Shown piece after piece: positions 7,729 to 16,642 of a stretch of 64,000 nt of DNA. The notes under the pieces were generated by a model. The model made no database searches. It was not told where the DNA came from and was given only the letters and a program-made list of their open reading frames with translations. The stretch is taken from NCBI GenBank assembly GCA_024235395.1, contig JACKMK010000001.1:868001-932000 (forward strand), written 5' to 3'. This DNA comes from Chromatiaceae bacterium (lineage in GTDB: Bacteria; Pseudomonadota; Gammaproteobacteria; Chromatiales; Chromatiaceae). Numbering within the stretch: position 1 is the first letter of the stretch; every line of letters starts with the position of its first letter. Made by a program: the position numbers and the translations under genes.

Positions 7729-10065
7729 CTAGTCGAACAGGCCGCGCAGAAATCCACCGATCGTCTTGCGGGGTTCGCTGCAGGGTGCCCGTTCCGTTGG
7801 CTCGGAGCCGGCGATGTACGGAAACGCCGCTGCACCCTTGCACCCTTCGTTGGCGAGCCGCCCGGCGCCGTCCACCCAGTGGTATTCGATCCCACCGGGC
7901 GGACTCAATTTCAAGGAGCGGATGTCGATCCCACTCATCACGTCGGCCCATACCGGCAGTGCGCCCTGGGCACCGCTGAGACCGATCGGCTTGTTGTCGT
8001 CGCGGCCGACCCAGGCGACCGCGACCCGGTCCGCCGAGTAGCCGGCAAACCAGCTGTCGCGCAGGTCGTTGGTGGTGCCGGTCTTGCCGGCGACCTGGAC
8101 CCCTTTGGGCAGCCGTCGTTGCAATGTCGCCGCGGTACCGGTTTCCGTGACCTCGACGAGGTTTCGCGTGAGCAGGAACACCGCGGCCGGGTCGGCCGCT
8201 TCGGTGACGGTCAGCGGATAACGCTGCAATGGCTGCTGCTGTGCATCCAGCACTGCGCGAATCGCCTTGAGCGGCGAACGGAAACCACCCGCGGCCAGAC
8301 TCTGATAGACCTGAGTGACCTCGAGCGGTGACAGTGACAGCGCACCGAGCAGCAGCGACGGGAAGGCATCGATGTCGCGGGTGACGCCCAGTGCATGCAG
8401 CGTATCGATGACCCGGTCCAATCCCAACGCCAGCCCGAGGTTGACCGTCGCCAGGTTCAGCGAACGTGCCAACGCGTCGTGCAGCGCGACCTCGCCATAG
8501 GTCTGATGGTCGTAGTTCTGCGGCTGCCAGCGCTGCCCACCCGGGAGTTTCAGGTCGACCGGCTTGTCCTCGATCGAGGTGCTCAGGGTGTAACGCGTCG
8601 GCTGCGACAGCGCAGTGAGATAGACCGCCGGTTTGACCAGGGAGCCGATCGGGCGCACCGCATCGAGTGCGCGGTTGAAACCGGCGAGGTCCGCGTCGCG
8701 TCCGCCGACCAGTGCCTGCACCTCGCCGTTTTGCGCGCCGGCAACGACCAGCGCGCCCTGCAGGCTGTTCGCTTCGATGCCGCGCCGTTTCTCGATCCCG
8801 TCGAGGCGCTTGTCGAGTGCGTCCGCGGCCTGCTGCTGGACCCACGGATCGAGCGTCGTGAAGATCCGCAGGCCCTCGGATGTCAGGTCTTCCTCGCGAT
8901 AGTCGCGACGCAGCTGCCGGCGCACCAGGTCGACGAATGCCGGCACGCGTTGTCCATGGGTCGCGCCGTGCTGCGTCACGCCAAGTGGGCGTTTTTTTGC
9001 CGCTTCCGCCTGCTGTGGCGTGACGAAGCCCTGCGCCTGCATCTGATCGATCACCAGGTTGCGGCGTTGCACGGCCCGTTCCGGGTGGCGGCGCGGGTTG
9101 TAATACGAGGCGCCCTTCACCAGGCCGACCAGCAACGCGGTCTCGTGCAGATCGAGTTCACGCAGTGGGCGGTTGAAGTAGAAATAGGCGCCCAGCCCGA
9201 AACCGTGGATCGCGCGATCGCCGTCCTGGCCGACGAAGATCTCGTTGGCGTAGGCCTCGAGGATCTCGTCCTTGCTGTAGCGTGCATCGACGATCAACGC
9301 CATCAACGCCTCGTTGATCTTGCGGACCAGCGAGCGCTCCGGTGTGAGGATGAAGTTCTTGACCAGCTGCTGGGTCAAGGTGCTGCCGCCCTGCACCGCG
9401 CGGCCGGCCTGCAGGTTTGCCCAGAGCGCGCGCGCGATGCCGCGGAGGTCGACGCCATGGTGCTCGAAGAAACGCCGGTCTTCGACTGCCAGCAGGGCGT
9501 CGACGAGGTGAGCGGGCAGCTCGGCACGCTGCACCAGCACCCGATCCTCGTTGTGCGCCGGGTAGATACTGCCGACCAGCGCCGATTCGAGGCGCATCAG
9601 GTCGACCTCACGGCGATCGCCGACCCGCCGGATGTCCTTGATCCCGCCGGTTCCGGCACGCACCACCACGCTGGTACTGGGTTCGGCGCCATCCCAGAAC
9701 GCGAAATCGCGCGTGTGGATCGTGAATCGCCCGCCCTTCTCCGCCCACTGCGCCGGTCCGGAGACCTCGCCGACGCGGCGATAACCGAGAAACCGCAGTT
9801 CCGCCTCGAGCTGCGCCGCCGAGACGTCGGCGCCGGCATACAGCTCCAGCGGGCGCGCAAAGATCTGCGCCGGCACCGCCCAGCGCTTGCCCTCGAATTT
9901 GACGCGCACGGTCTTGGCGAGATACAGGGTGTAGGCACCGCCGACCAGGATCAGCAGCATCAGCAGCGCGGCCACGACCTTCCACGCCGTGCGTCCTCGT
10001 GCGCCGGCGGAGCGGCGCCTCGGCTTCGCCCTGGACTTGCGTTTACGTTGCTTGCTTGCGGCCAT
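7729..10065 (-). CDS. mrcB: Penicillin-binding protein 1B, bifunctional peptidoglycan synthase
   Basis: This inner-membrane protein polymerises glycan strands and crosslinks peptides in the periplasm. The 778-residue protein has a short basic cytoplasmic tail, one membrane segment (VVAALLMLLILVGGAYTLYL), a UB2H-like region, a GT51 transglycosylase domain (AVEDRRFFEHHGVD, QGGSTLTQQLVKN) and a transpeptidase domain with the SxxK serine (GSLVKPAVY), SLN (ARSLNLATVN) and KTGTTND. I chose the ATG giving MAASKQRKRKSR, with GGGCGAGG before it; an upstream extension of 26 residues lacks support. No sequence sign of truncation. Confidence 0.95.
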   Translation of the reverse strand: MAASKQRKRKSRAKPRRRSAGARGRTAWKVVAALLMLLILVGGAYTLYLAKTVRVKFEGKRWAVPAQIFARPLELYAGADVSAAQLEAELRFLGYRRVGEVSGPAQWAEKGGRFTIHTRDFAFWDGAEPSTSVVVRAGTGGIKDIRRVGDRREVDLMRLESALVGSIYPAHNEDRVLVQRAELPAHLVDALLAVEDRRFFEHHGVDLRGIARALWANLQAGRAVQGGSTLTQQLVKNFILTPERSLVRKINEALMALIVDARYSKDEILEAYANEIFVGQDGDRAIHGFGLGAYFYFNRPLRELDLHETALLVGLVKGASYYNPRRHPERAVQRRNLVIDQMQAQGFVTPQQAEAAKKRPLGVTQHGATHGQRVPAFVDLVRRQLRRDYREEDLTSEGLRIFTTLDPWVQQQAADALDKRLDGIEKRRGIEANSLQGALVVAGAQNGEVQALVGGRDADLAGFNRALDAVRPIGSLVKPAVYLTALSQPTRYTLSTSIEDKPVDLKLPGGQRWQPQNYDHQTYGEVALHDALARSLNLATVNLGLALGLDRVIDTLHALGVTRDIDAFPSLLLGALSLSPLEVTQVYQSLAAGGFRSPLKAIRAVLDAQQQPLQRYPLTVTEAADPAAVFLLTRNLVEVTETGTAATLQRRLPKGVQVAGKTGTTNDLRDSWFAGYSADRVAVAWVGRDDNKPIGLSGAQGALPVWADVMSGIDIRSLKLSPPGGIEYHWVDGAGRLANEGCKGAAAFPYIAGSEPTERAPCSEPRKTIGGFLRGLFD

Positions 10066-10264
10066 GCCTCGCCCGAAATCCGACCGTCGCAGAAAACCAC
10101 CCGCCCACGACGGGGACACAGGATCGCCGATCTGTACAGGCAACCACCGGAGATGGATCGCAGAATCGCGAATTTTCGGTCGCCGGCAGGATGCTTCACG
10201 GCGGCGACCGTGCCGCAGGTCGATGCGGCAGGGCGGTCGGATCGGACAATCGCGGCGGATTGTA

Positions 10265-10885
10265 TCAGGACGCCGCGCGCGGCACCCGATCCCCGGTCGC
10301 GCCGGTGCCGACCTCCGGACCGAACGGCACGGCGGTCACCACGTAGCGCCACGGGGTACCCGGGACCAGGGCGTCGAACGGGTAGCAGGTCAACAGCTGC
10401 AATCGGTCGCCGCCCAGCGGGTCCAGCAGCGCGACTTCGGACTCATGGTGCACGGCGCGGCGCACCACCACGTACCGATGCAGCGTGCCCCGGTCGGTCT
10501 CGAGCAGCACGCTGTCGCCGTCGCGCAGGTCGGCCAGCCACCGGAAATGGGTGTCGCGATGGGCGCTGATCGCGACATTGCCATGGGTCCCGGGCGCCGC
10601 GCTGCCACGCACGTGTCCCGGACCGAATGCCAGGGTCCTGGCGCTGGCGTCGTCGAGCACGATCTGCGCGATCCCCAGGCGCGGTTGTCGCAGGCGCGCC
10701 AGCGGCGCGAGATCGGCCCAGGGCCAGGGCCGGACCGGTCCACCGCTGCGCACGCGCTGCTCCCAGGCGTGTTCCAGCAATTGCTGCGCCACCCAGGCCT
10801 TGGCCGGGATATAGAGTCCCTGCGCGACCAGACCCAGGCCGACCAGCGCGACCACCAGCGCGGCACGCCGCCGCACCCGTTTCAC
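10265..10885 (-). CDS. Sortase of the proteobacterial dedicated sortase system (class GN)
   Basis: Sortases are membrane-anchored cysteine transpeptidases; in this Gram-negative system the enzyme is thought to serve one partner protein, encoded immediately upstream. The 206-residue protein has an N-terminal membrane segment (LVVALVGLGLVAQGLYI), catalytic His109 in NVAISAHRDTHF, Cys167 in LLTCYPF and Arg180 in GTPWRYVV. It starts with GTG, and the GTGA overlaps the target gene's stop, so the two are translationally coupled. The usual TLxTC is read here as QLLTC. It matches the family named sortase, marine proteobacterial type. Confidence 0.93.
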   Translation of the reverse strand: MKRVRRRAALVVALVGLGLVAQGLYIPAKAWVAQQLLEHAWEQRVRSGGPVRPWPWADLAPLARLRQPRLGIAQIVLDDASARTLAFGPGHVRGSAAPGTHGNVAISAHRDTHFRWLADLRDGDSVLLETDRGTLHRYVVVRRAVHHESEVALLDPLGGDRLQLLTCYPFDALVPGTPWRYVVTAVPFGPEVGTGATGDRVPRAAS

Positions 10886-12930
10886 CGCCGCCGTCCCGCC
10901 AGCAGTCGCGCGAAAAGCAGGGCCAAGGTTCCCAGCAACAGTGCCAGCGGCGCCGGCGTCGCGGTCCCCGGCATCTGTCCGAACACCGCCTCGGCGGACC
11001 AGCCGGCGGGCAGGCGGACCGGCAGTGCCGCCGATGCCAGATCGGTGGTCTCCGGCCGGCTTGGTGTGCGGTCGACCGCGACCAGACTGGTGTAGCGGCT
11101 CACCAGGCGGTGGTCGAGGGCCAGTTGCAGTACCGCCGCGCGCACCTGCTCCGGCGCCTCGCCGAGCACGCCGCGCGCCAACCAGTCGTCTATCAGACGG
11201 CGTGCCCAGAGCGCATGCACGCCACTGCTGTCCGCGCGTTCGGCTGCTGCCGGCAGGACCACCGTGTGCCGCCAGGGCTGCGCGCCCAGCCGCCCGGCGA
11301 CCTCGACACGCCGCGACAGGGTCGTGGCCCGGAGCGCGACGACCAGCGGCTCGCCGGCGTACAGATCGGGCAAGGGGTCCGGGGTCTGGACCGGTTCGGC
11401 CGCCAACTGCGGATCGGCCCAACGCAGCCCTACGTCGGTCAGCACCGGTGCCGCCAACTGCCGGAACAGGGTGTCGACCTGTCGCTCGACCTCCCGGGTG
11501 CTGCCGATGTAGGTGAAGGTCCCGCGGCCGAACGCGGCGGCCTTGCGCATGAACAAGGCATTCGGCGCCGACCCGATCCCAACCGTGAACAGGCGACTGG
11601 CGCCGAGGTCCGCGGACACCGCGCCGAACAGCGCCTGTTCGTTGCCCACCGCCCCATCGGTGATGAACACCACCTGGCGCAGCAGACCGCTGGGGCTCGG
11701 GTCGCGCAGGGCGCGGCGCATCGCCGGCAGCATCTCGGTACCGCCATCGGCCTGCAGACTGCGGGCGTAGTCGAGCCCGCGCGCCAGGTGGGCAGGATCG
11801 GCCGGCACGGCATCGGCGAACAGCGCGTCGACGCGGTCGTTGAACTGGATGATGTTGAACCGGTCGCCCGGCCGCAGGCGGCGCAGCGCGCTGCGTAACG
11901 CGGCGCGCGCCTGGGCAATGGATTCGCCGTGCATCGAACCCGAGGTGTCGACCACCAGAATGAGTTCGCGCGCGACCTCGACCGGCGGCACATCGGCCCG
12001 TGGCGGCAACAGCATCAGCAAGGCGTACTCCTGCCCCTCCCAAGTCTCGGTGAACAGTGCGGCGCTCGGCTGTTCGCCGAGCACCGGACGCCAGCGCAGC
12101 ACGAAGTCGCGTTCAGCCGGCACGACACCCTCCGCGAGCCGAACCCGGTAACGCCGCGGTGCCGGCTGTTCCACGACGATCGGGTGATAGGGGCTGTCGA
12201 TACCGCGCAACGCCAGTCCCGCATCCAGCTCCACGCGCAGTGTCAAGCCGTTGAAGCCCGACGGTGCATTGTCCACCACCGGTGGCGTGATCAACGAGGC
12301 ATCGGCGACCTGGTCGGTATCCGGCGACCAGCCTGTCACAGGTTCCGGCCGTTCACGGTCCATGGCTTCGCCAGGGATGTATCGCGGTGCAACGACCGTC
12401 GGAAAGCGCAGCGAGAACTCGCCCTCGGACCAGTGCACCGCCTGCTGGTACTCGATTGCGATCTCGACCGTCTCGCCGGGCGGGATGTTCGCCACTGACG
12501 TGGTGAAGACATTGCTGCGTTGCTGGTCGAGCAAGCCGGCGCCACGGCCGCTCTGGCGCGCCTGCTGGTAGGTGCGTCGCGCCTGTGCGCGTTCCTGGAT
12601 CTCGCCCTCGATCACGCGACCCGCATACCGCATCTGCAGACGGTCGACCGCCGCGTCTTCGGGCAGGGGGAACACATAGACGCCCTCGACCCAGCGCGCA
12701 CCCGCGTTGCGAAACCGCTGCACCACCCTGACCCGGGAGACCATGCCGCTGACCGTCATCGACACCGCAGTACCGAGCTGCGGCGCCTGTTCGACTTCGG
12801 TCCGATCGGCCCCATACAGTCGCAGACCGTATGCGTCCTGTTCGGCATGCGCGCCAGCCGTGAGCCAAGGCGCCAACAGCAGGCAGGAAAGGACGCCGAA
12901 CAGGCGTCTCCGAAGAATCAGCGGCGACAT
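10882..12930 (-). CDS. VIT/VWA-domain sortase target protein
   Basis: This is the single dedicated substrate typical of the marine proteobacterial sortase system. The 682-residue protein has a signal peptide (cleavage near AHA, residue 29), a VIT domain (about 40-170), a von Willebrand A domain with an intact metal site DTSGS (328-332), and a C-terminal sorting signal: MPGTA at 653-657, a hydrophobic stretch, then GRRR at the end. The signal reads Met instead of Leu in the LPxT-like motif. A strong GAGGAGG precedes the ATG. Role on the cell surface is unknown for the family; the domain pair resembles inter-alpha-trypsin inhibitor heavy chains. It is divergent from the regulator pair. Confidence 0.93.
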   Translation of the reverse strand: MSPLILRRRLFGVLSCLLLAPWLTAGAHAEQDAYGLRLYGADRTEVEQAPQLGTAVSMTVSGMVSRVRVVQRFRNAGARWVEGVYVFPLPEDAAVDRLQMRYAGRVIEGEIQERAQARRTYQQARQSGRGAGLLDQQRSNVFTTSVANIPPGETVEIAIEYQQAVHWSEGEFSLRFPTVVAPRYIPGEAMDRERPEPVTGWSPDTDQVADASLITPPVVDNAPSGFNGLTLRVELDAGLALRGIDSPYHPIVVEQPAPRRYRVRLAEGVVPAERDFVLRWRPVLGEQPSAALFTETWEGQEYALLMLLPPRADVPPVEVARELILVVDTSGSMHGESIAQARAALRSALRRLRPGDRFNIIQFNDRVDALFADAVPADPAHLARGLDYARSLQADGGTEMLPAMRRALRDPSPSGLLRQVVFITDGAVGNEQALFGAVSADLGASRLFTVGIGSAPNALFMRKAAAFGRGTFTYIGSTREVERQVDTLFRQLAAPVLTDVGLRWADPQLAAEPVQTPDPLPDLYAGEPLVVALRATTLSRRVEVAGRLGAQPWRHTVVLPAAAERADSSGVHALWARRLIDDWLARGVLGEAPEQVRAAVLQLALDHRLVSRYTSLVAVDRTPSRPETTDLASAALPVRLPAGWSAEAVFGQMPGTATPAPLALLLGTLALLFARLLAGRRR

Positions 12931-13150
12931 GCAACCTCCTCGCGGGTATCAGTGCGACAGTTGGTCCAGCGCGCCGTCCATGGCCGAAACGACCTCCTGG
13001 TCTGCGCCGGTACTGCGACTGATTCAAGTCGTGCAGAGAGGACGGGCGGGTGCACAATCCGGGCGATCCACCGACAGAATGTGGCGACAATCGGGCAGCG
13101 GCGTTTTTGCAGTTACACTGTACGGAAGCAGTGACTGTGGACTGAGCCCG
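12931..13150. other. Divergent intergenic region of the sortase system
   Basis: This 220-base gap must hold the promoters for the target-sortase genes (left) and the regulator-kinase genes (right). TACACT at 13114-13119 is a fair -10 for the right-hand side, but I see no convincing -35. It contains the inverted repeat listed separately. No gene is visible. Confidence 0.5.
13116..13133. promoter_or_regulatory. Inverted repeat upstream of the sortase-system regulator
   Basis: CACTG and CAGTG arms are separated by eight bases, just before the response-regulator start and inside the 220-base divergent region. It could be an operator for autoregulation. This is seen by eye only; no second copy was found in the window. 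Confidence 0.25.
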
Positions 13151-13849
13151 ATGGTGCGCAAGATTGCGATCGTCGAAGACGAACCGGCGATCCGGGAGAA
13201 CTACGCCGATCTGTTTCGTCGCCAGGGGTACCGCGTGGAGACCTACTGCGACCGCACCAGTGCGGCGATCGCATTGCAGCGCAGACTGCCGGATCTGGCA
13301 GTGCTCGACATCGGTCTCGGAGATGAGTTCGATGCCGGTTTCGAGTTGTGCCGCCAGCTGCGCGGCCTGTCCGCCACACTGCCGATCATCTTTCTCACCG
13401 CGCGCGACAGCGACATCGACGTGGTCGCCGGGCTGCGCGTCGGCGCCGACGACTACGTGACCAAGGACGTCAGCCTGCACCAGCTGAGCGCGCGTGTCAG
13501 CGCACTGTTCCGCCGGGTCGATGCCGCCTCGCGTCAGGAAGACGTCGACGCACAACGCATCGAATTTCGCGAGCTGGTGCTGCTGCCGGAACAGATGCGG
13601 GTGAGCTGGCAGACGCACCCGGTCGACCTGACCGTGACCGAGCTATGGATACTGCACGCGCTGGTGCGCCACCCGGGTCACGTGAAGAGCCGTGAGCAAC
13701 TGATGGATGCCGCGGATACCTTTGTCGACCTGGGCACCATCACCTCGCACATCAAGCGCATCCGACGCAAGTTCCAGCAGGTCGATCCGCAATTCGACGC
13801 CATCGAGGCCGTGTATGGTGCGGGCTATCGCTGGCGGACTGCGGACTGA
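13151..13849 (+). CDS. Response regulator of the dedicated sortase system (OmpR type)
   Basis: The 232-residue regulator has a receiver domain with acidic pocket Glu9/Asp10, phosphorylation site Asp53 (LAVLDIGL), Thr83 and Lys105, followed by a winged-helix DNA-binding domain from about 135. It is followed 8 bases later by its histidine kinase and faces the target and sortase genes across a divergent promoter region. The same four-gene grouping is known as the proteobacterial dedicated sortase system, so control of the target/sortase operon is likely. Start is the ATG giving MVRKIAIVEDEPAIREN. Confidence 0.92.
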   Translation: MVRKIAIVEDEPAIRENYADLFRRQGYRVETYCDRTSAAIALQRRLPDLAVLDIGLGDEFDAGFELCRQLRGLSATLPIIFLTARDSDIDVVAGLRVGADDYVTKDVSLHQLSARVSALFRRVDAASRQEDVDAQRIEFRELVLLPEQMRVSWQTHPVDLTVTELWILHALVRHPGHVKSREQLMDAADTFVDLGTITSHIKRIRRKFQQVDPQFDAIEAVYGAGYRWRTAD

Positions 13850-13857
13850 GCATCGCC

Positions 13858-15909
13858 GTGTCGCGACCACGCTTCTGGCACCGTGTGCGTTTCAAGCTTC
13901 TGCTGGTGTCGCTGACACTGCTCGGGATTCCCTGGGCCGGTTACCGGTTCATCGAAGAGACCGAACATTTCCTGCGCGACGCACAGGATCAGGCGCTGCA
14001 GACCACGGCCAGTTCGGTGGCCAACGCGATGCATGGTTACGAGCAGGCGTTCCACGGCGTTGCGCGACCGGGATCGGTGCTCACCTTCCGCAACCTGTTC
14101 CTGCATGCACTCGACGAGCCACCGCAGCTGGACGGGTACCGGGACGAGTGGGCGCGATACGCTGAAAACTTCAGCGTGTTGCAGTCGGTCGACGATTCAC
14201 TCGAGGCCCGCATCTTCATCGGTCATCACGATCGCTATCTCTACCTACTGCTCGGTGTGCGTGATCCGCAGGTGGACTATGGCGCACAAGGGGATGCCGT
14301 CGACCTCGCGTTCACCGATGCCAGTGGCGAACTGCAACGCTACCGCATCCAGCCTCAGGCGCCCGGATGGGTGTCCGCGCAACGGGTCGACGACGCCGAC
14401 GCCACCCCGGACGCCACCGACAACAGCGGCCTGATCCGCGGTGAATGGCAGAATGACACTCTGGGCTATACCGTGGAATTGCGCCTGCCGCGCGAGAAGA
14501 TCGGCAATCGGCTGTCGCTGCGCCTGTTCGACAGTGCCAGTCGCCAGGTACTGGCAAGCGGTCATATGTTTCCGGCGCAGGCGCTCGGGCTCATCGTCGA
14601 ACGCTCCGCACAGCTCGAGCAGGTCCTGCAATCGGTGACGCCGCCGGCAACCCGCGTCTGGGTGACCGATCATCAGGGACTGGTGCTCGCGCGCACCGGA
14701 CGGCTGGACGCCTCCGCACCTTTCAGTGCCGACCAGCGGCGTCTGCCCTGGTTCGTGGAAGAACTGATTCTCGCTGTACTGCCGCACGATGCCGATACGG
14801 TGGGCGATCTCGGCGACGACCAGACCCAGTTGTTCCAGCGGCCGGTGGTCGACGCGTTGAGCGGCCGCCCGGCGAGCCTGCGCCGCCAGCCACGCCACGG
14901 CAAGGCCGTCGTGGTCAGTGCCGCGGTCCCGATCCGCAGCAGCGCCGGCGTGGAAGGTGCGGTGCTGGTGGAACAGACGACCAATGCGATCCTGTCGATC
15001 CAGAACCTGGCGCTGCAACGCCTGTTCGGCGTCACCCTGCTGTTCTTCGCGGTGACCAGTCTCGGCCTGCTGGCGTTCGCCAGTCTGCTCGCATCGCGCA
15101 TCACCCGGCTGCGTGACCGCGTCGAGGCCGCGGTCAGTCATGACGGGCGCATCGTGGGGCGGCTCGACGATGACAACTCACGCGACGAGATCGGAGATCT
15201 CGGGCGCAGCTTCGCCAGCGTGCTCGACCGCCTGCACGACTACAACCACTATCTGGAGGCGATGGCCTCGCGCCTGGCGCATGAACTACGCACGCCATTG
15301 GCGGTCGTGCGCAGTTCGTTGGACAACGCGGAACAGACCCGTGACGACGACCGTGCGCGTTACATCGCGCGTGCACGTGACGGCGCACATCGTCTCGAGC
15401 AGATCCTGATGCGCCTGCGCGAGGCCACGGGACTCGAACAGGCGATGCGCCATGCAGAGCCGGTCGCTTTCGACCTCGCCGGACTGCTGCGGCTGCAGAC
15501 CGACGGGTTGCGCACCACCCACCCGGACGTCGCCCTCACGCTGCGCGGCGCCGAACAGGCGATTGCATTCACCGGCGTGCCCGACATGATCGGCCAGGCA
15601 CTCGACAAACTGATCAGCAACGCAGTCGACTTCCACATCCCCGGCACACCGGTGCACATCGACTGCGAGGTGCATGCAAACGAGGTGGAATTGACGGTCA
15701 GCAACCAGGGGCCGGCAATGCCCGAGGGCGTCGACGTCTTCCAGTCGATGTTTTCGGGACGTGCCGGGCGACAGGAAACACCGCACCTGGGCCTGGGTCT
15801 CTACCTGGTTCGCCTCATCTGTGAGTTCCACCGCGGCGACGTGGAGGCCATCGCGCTCGACTCGCCCCAGGGCGTCGCGGTGCGCATGCGTCTGCCGCGT
15901 TCTGTTTGA
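13858..15909 (+). CDS. Histidine kinase of the dedicated sortase system with large periplasmic sensor
   Basis: This 683-residue membrane kinase starts with GTG. A first membrane segment lies at about 10-30, a long periplasmic part at about 35-375, and a second membrane segment (LFGVTLLFFAVTSLGLLAF) near 385-408. The catalytic half has the phosphoacceptor His475 in LAHELRTPLAV, an N box (ALDKLISNAVDFH) and the glycine-rich loop GLGLYLVRL. The periplasmic stretch begins PPQLDGYRDEW and contains a beta-rich LGYTVELRLPREKIG, like CBM9/DOMON-type carbohydrate- or haem-binding sandwiches; this is inference. It presumably phosphorylates the regulator encoded just upstream. Confidence 0.9.
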   Translation: MSRPRFWHRVRFKLLLVSLTLLGIPWAGYRFIEETEHFLRDAQDQALQTTASSVANAMHGYEQAFHGVARPGSVLTFRNLFLHALDEPPQLDGYRDEWARYAENFSVLQSVDDSLEARIFIGHHDRYLYLLLGVRDPQVDYGAQGDAVDLAFTDASGELQRYRIQPQAPGWVSAQRVDDADATPDATDNSGLIRGEWQNDTLGYTVELRLPREKIGNRLSLRLFDSASRQVLASGHMFPAQALGLIVERSAQLEQVLQSVTPPATRVWVTDHQGLVLARTGRLDASAPFSADQRRLPWFVEELILAVLPHDADTVGDLGDDQTQLFQRPVVDALSGRPASLRRQPRHGKAVVVSAAVPIRSSAGVEGAVLVEQTTNAILSIQNLALQRLFGVTLLFFAVTSLGLLAFASLLASRITRLRDRVEAAVSHDGRIVGRLDDDNSRDEIGDLGRSFASVLDRLHDYNHYLEAMASRLAHELRTPLAVVRSSLDNAEQTRDDDRARYIARARDGAHRLEQILMRLREATGLEQAMRHAEPVAFDLAGLLRLQTDGLRTTHPDVALTLRGAEQAIAFTGVPDMIGQALDKLISNAVDFHIPGTPVHIDCEVHANEVELTVSNQGPAMPEGVDVFQSMFSGRAGRQETPHLGLGLYLVRLICEFHRGDVEAIALDSPQGVAVRMRLPRSV

Positions 15910-16016
15910 TTGCCGGTGCGACGTCGACCATTCAGCGGACGTTCATTGTCACCCACCTAGCATTCTCCTCAACGGTCGCACAGGCGTCCGCAACCACAGC
16001 AAATGGAGAAACGACA

Positions 16017-16502
16017 ATGAACCACAAACGCAACACTCTCATCGCGCTGGCCATTGCCGCGATCGGCCTGTCCGGTGCCACCCAGGCGCATCAGCAGCGC
16101 GACACCTGGCACAAATCCGACGCTGTTTGCCACGACGGTCGGCACCAGTATCGCGACGGTCATCGCAACACCGATCGGCACAGCTTCGCGTGCAAGGTCG
16201 ACAGGCGGCAGGCAAACCAGGAACGGCGTATCCGCGCCGGACTGCACAAGGGTGACCTGACCCGCGGCGAGGCGCGCAAACTGCGTCGGGAGCAGGACAA
16301 GATCGAACGCATGGAAGCACGCTACACGGCCGACGGTCATCTGTCGAAGAAGGAACGCATCCGGATCGATCGCGCGCTCGACCGGGCCAGCGAGCGGATC
16401 TACGCCGCGCGCCACAATGACTGGGAGCGCTCCGAGCGGCACGCGCCTCGCCGGCACGACGGTGACCGTGTGTCGTTTTTCATCGACTACAGGGACCGTT
16501 AA
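16017..16502 (+). CDS. Small basic secreted helical protein
   Basis: The 161-residue protein has a signal peptide (cleavage near TQA-H, residue 23) and a very basic, His/Arg-rich mature part. Residues about 70-125 form two helical units, with GDLTRGEARKLRREQDKIE followed by DGHLSKKERIRIDRALDRAS. This pattern is familiar from a widespread group of small secreted proteins of unknown role. Two cysteines are present in the N-terminal half. GGAGA precedes the ATG. It lies 107 bases downstream of the sortase-system kinase on the same strand and may be induced with it, but no direct evidence is visible. Confidence 0.75.
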   Translation: MNHKRNTLIALAIAAIGLSGATQAHQQRDTWHKSDAVCHDGRHQYRDGHRNTDRHSFACKVDRRQANQERRIRAGLHKGDLTRGEARKLRREQDKIERMEARYTADGHLSKKERIRIDRALDRASERIYAARHNDWERSERHAPRRHDGDRVSFFIDYRDR

Positions 16503-16642
16503 GCGCTGCCGATCTTCGGCACTCGCATGAGTGCTCCGCCTGTCACCGTGCGTCCGCCCGGTGGCGGGCGGGTTCCGGCACACCGGCGGCCCGGGGCGGG
16601 TTAAGATCGCCTCACCCCGGTCTACGCTGGAATCCCTGCCCG

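Noticed and set aside
8395..10569. Open frame of 724 residues opposite mrcB
   Set aside because: Antisense to a complete penicillin-binding protein gene, with no domain and no ribosome site.
16554..16571. CCGCCCG/CGGGCGG hairpin as terminator after the basic secreted protein gene
   Set aside because: The stem is good but no T-tract follows, so function as an intrinsic terminator is doubtful.
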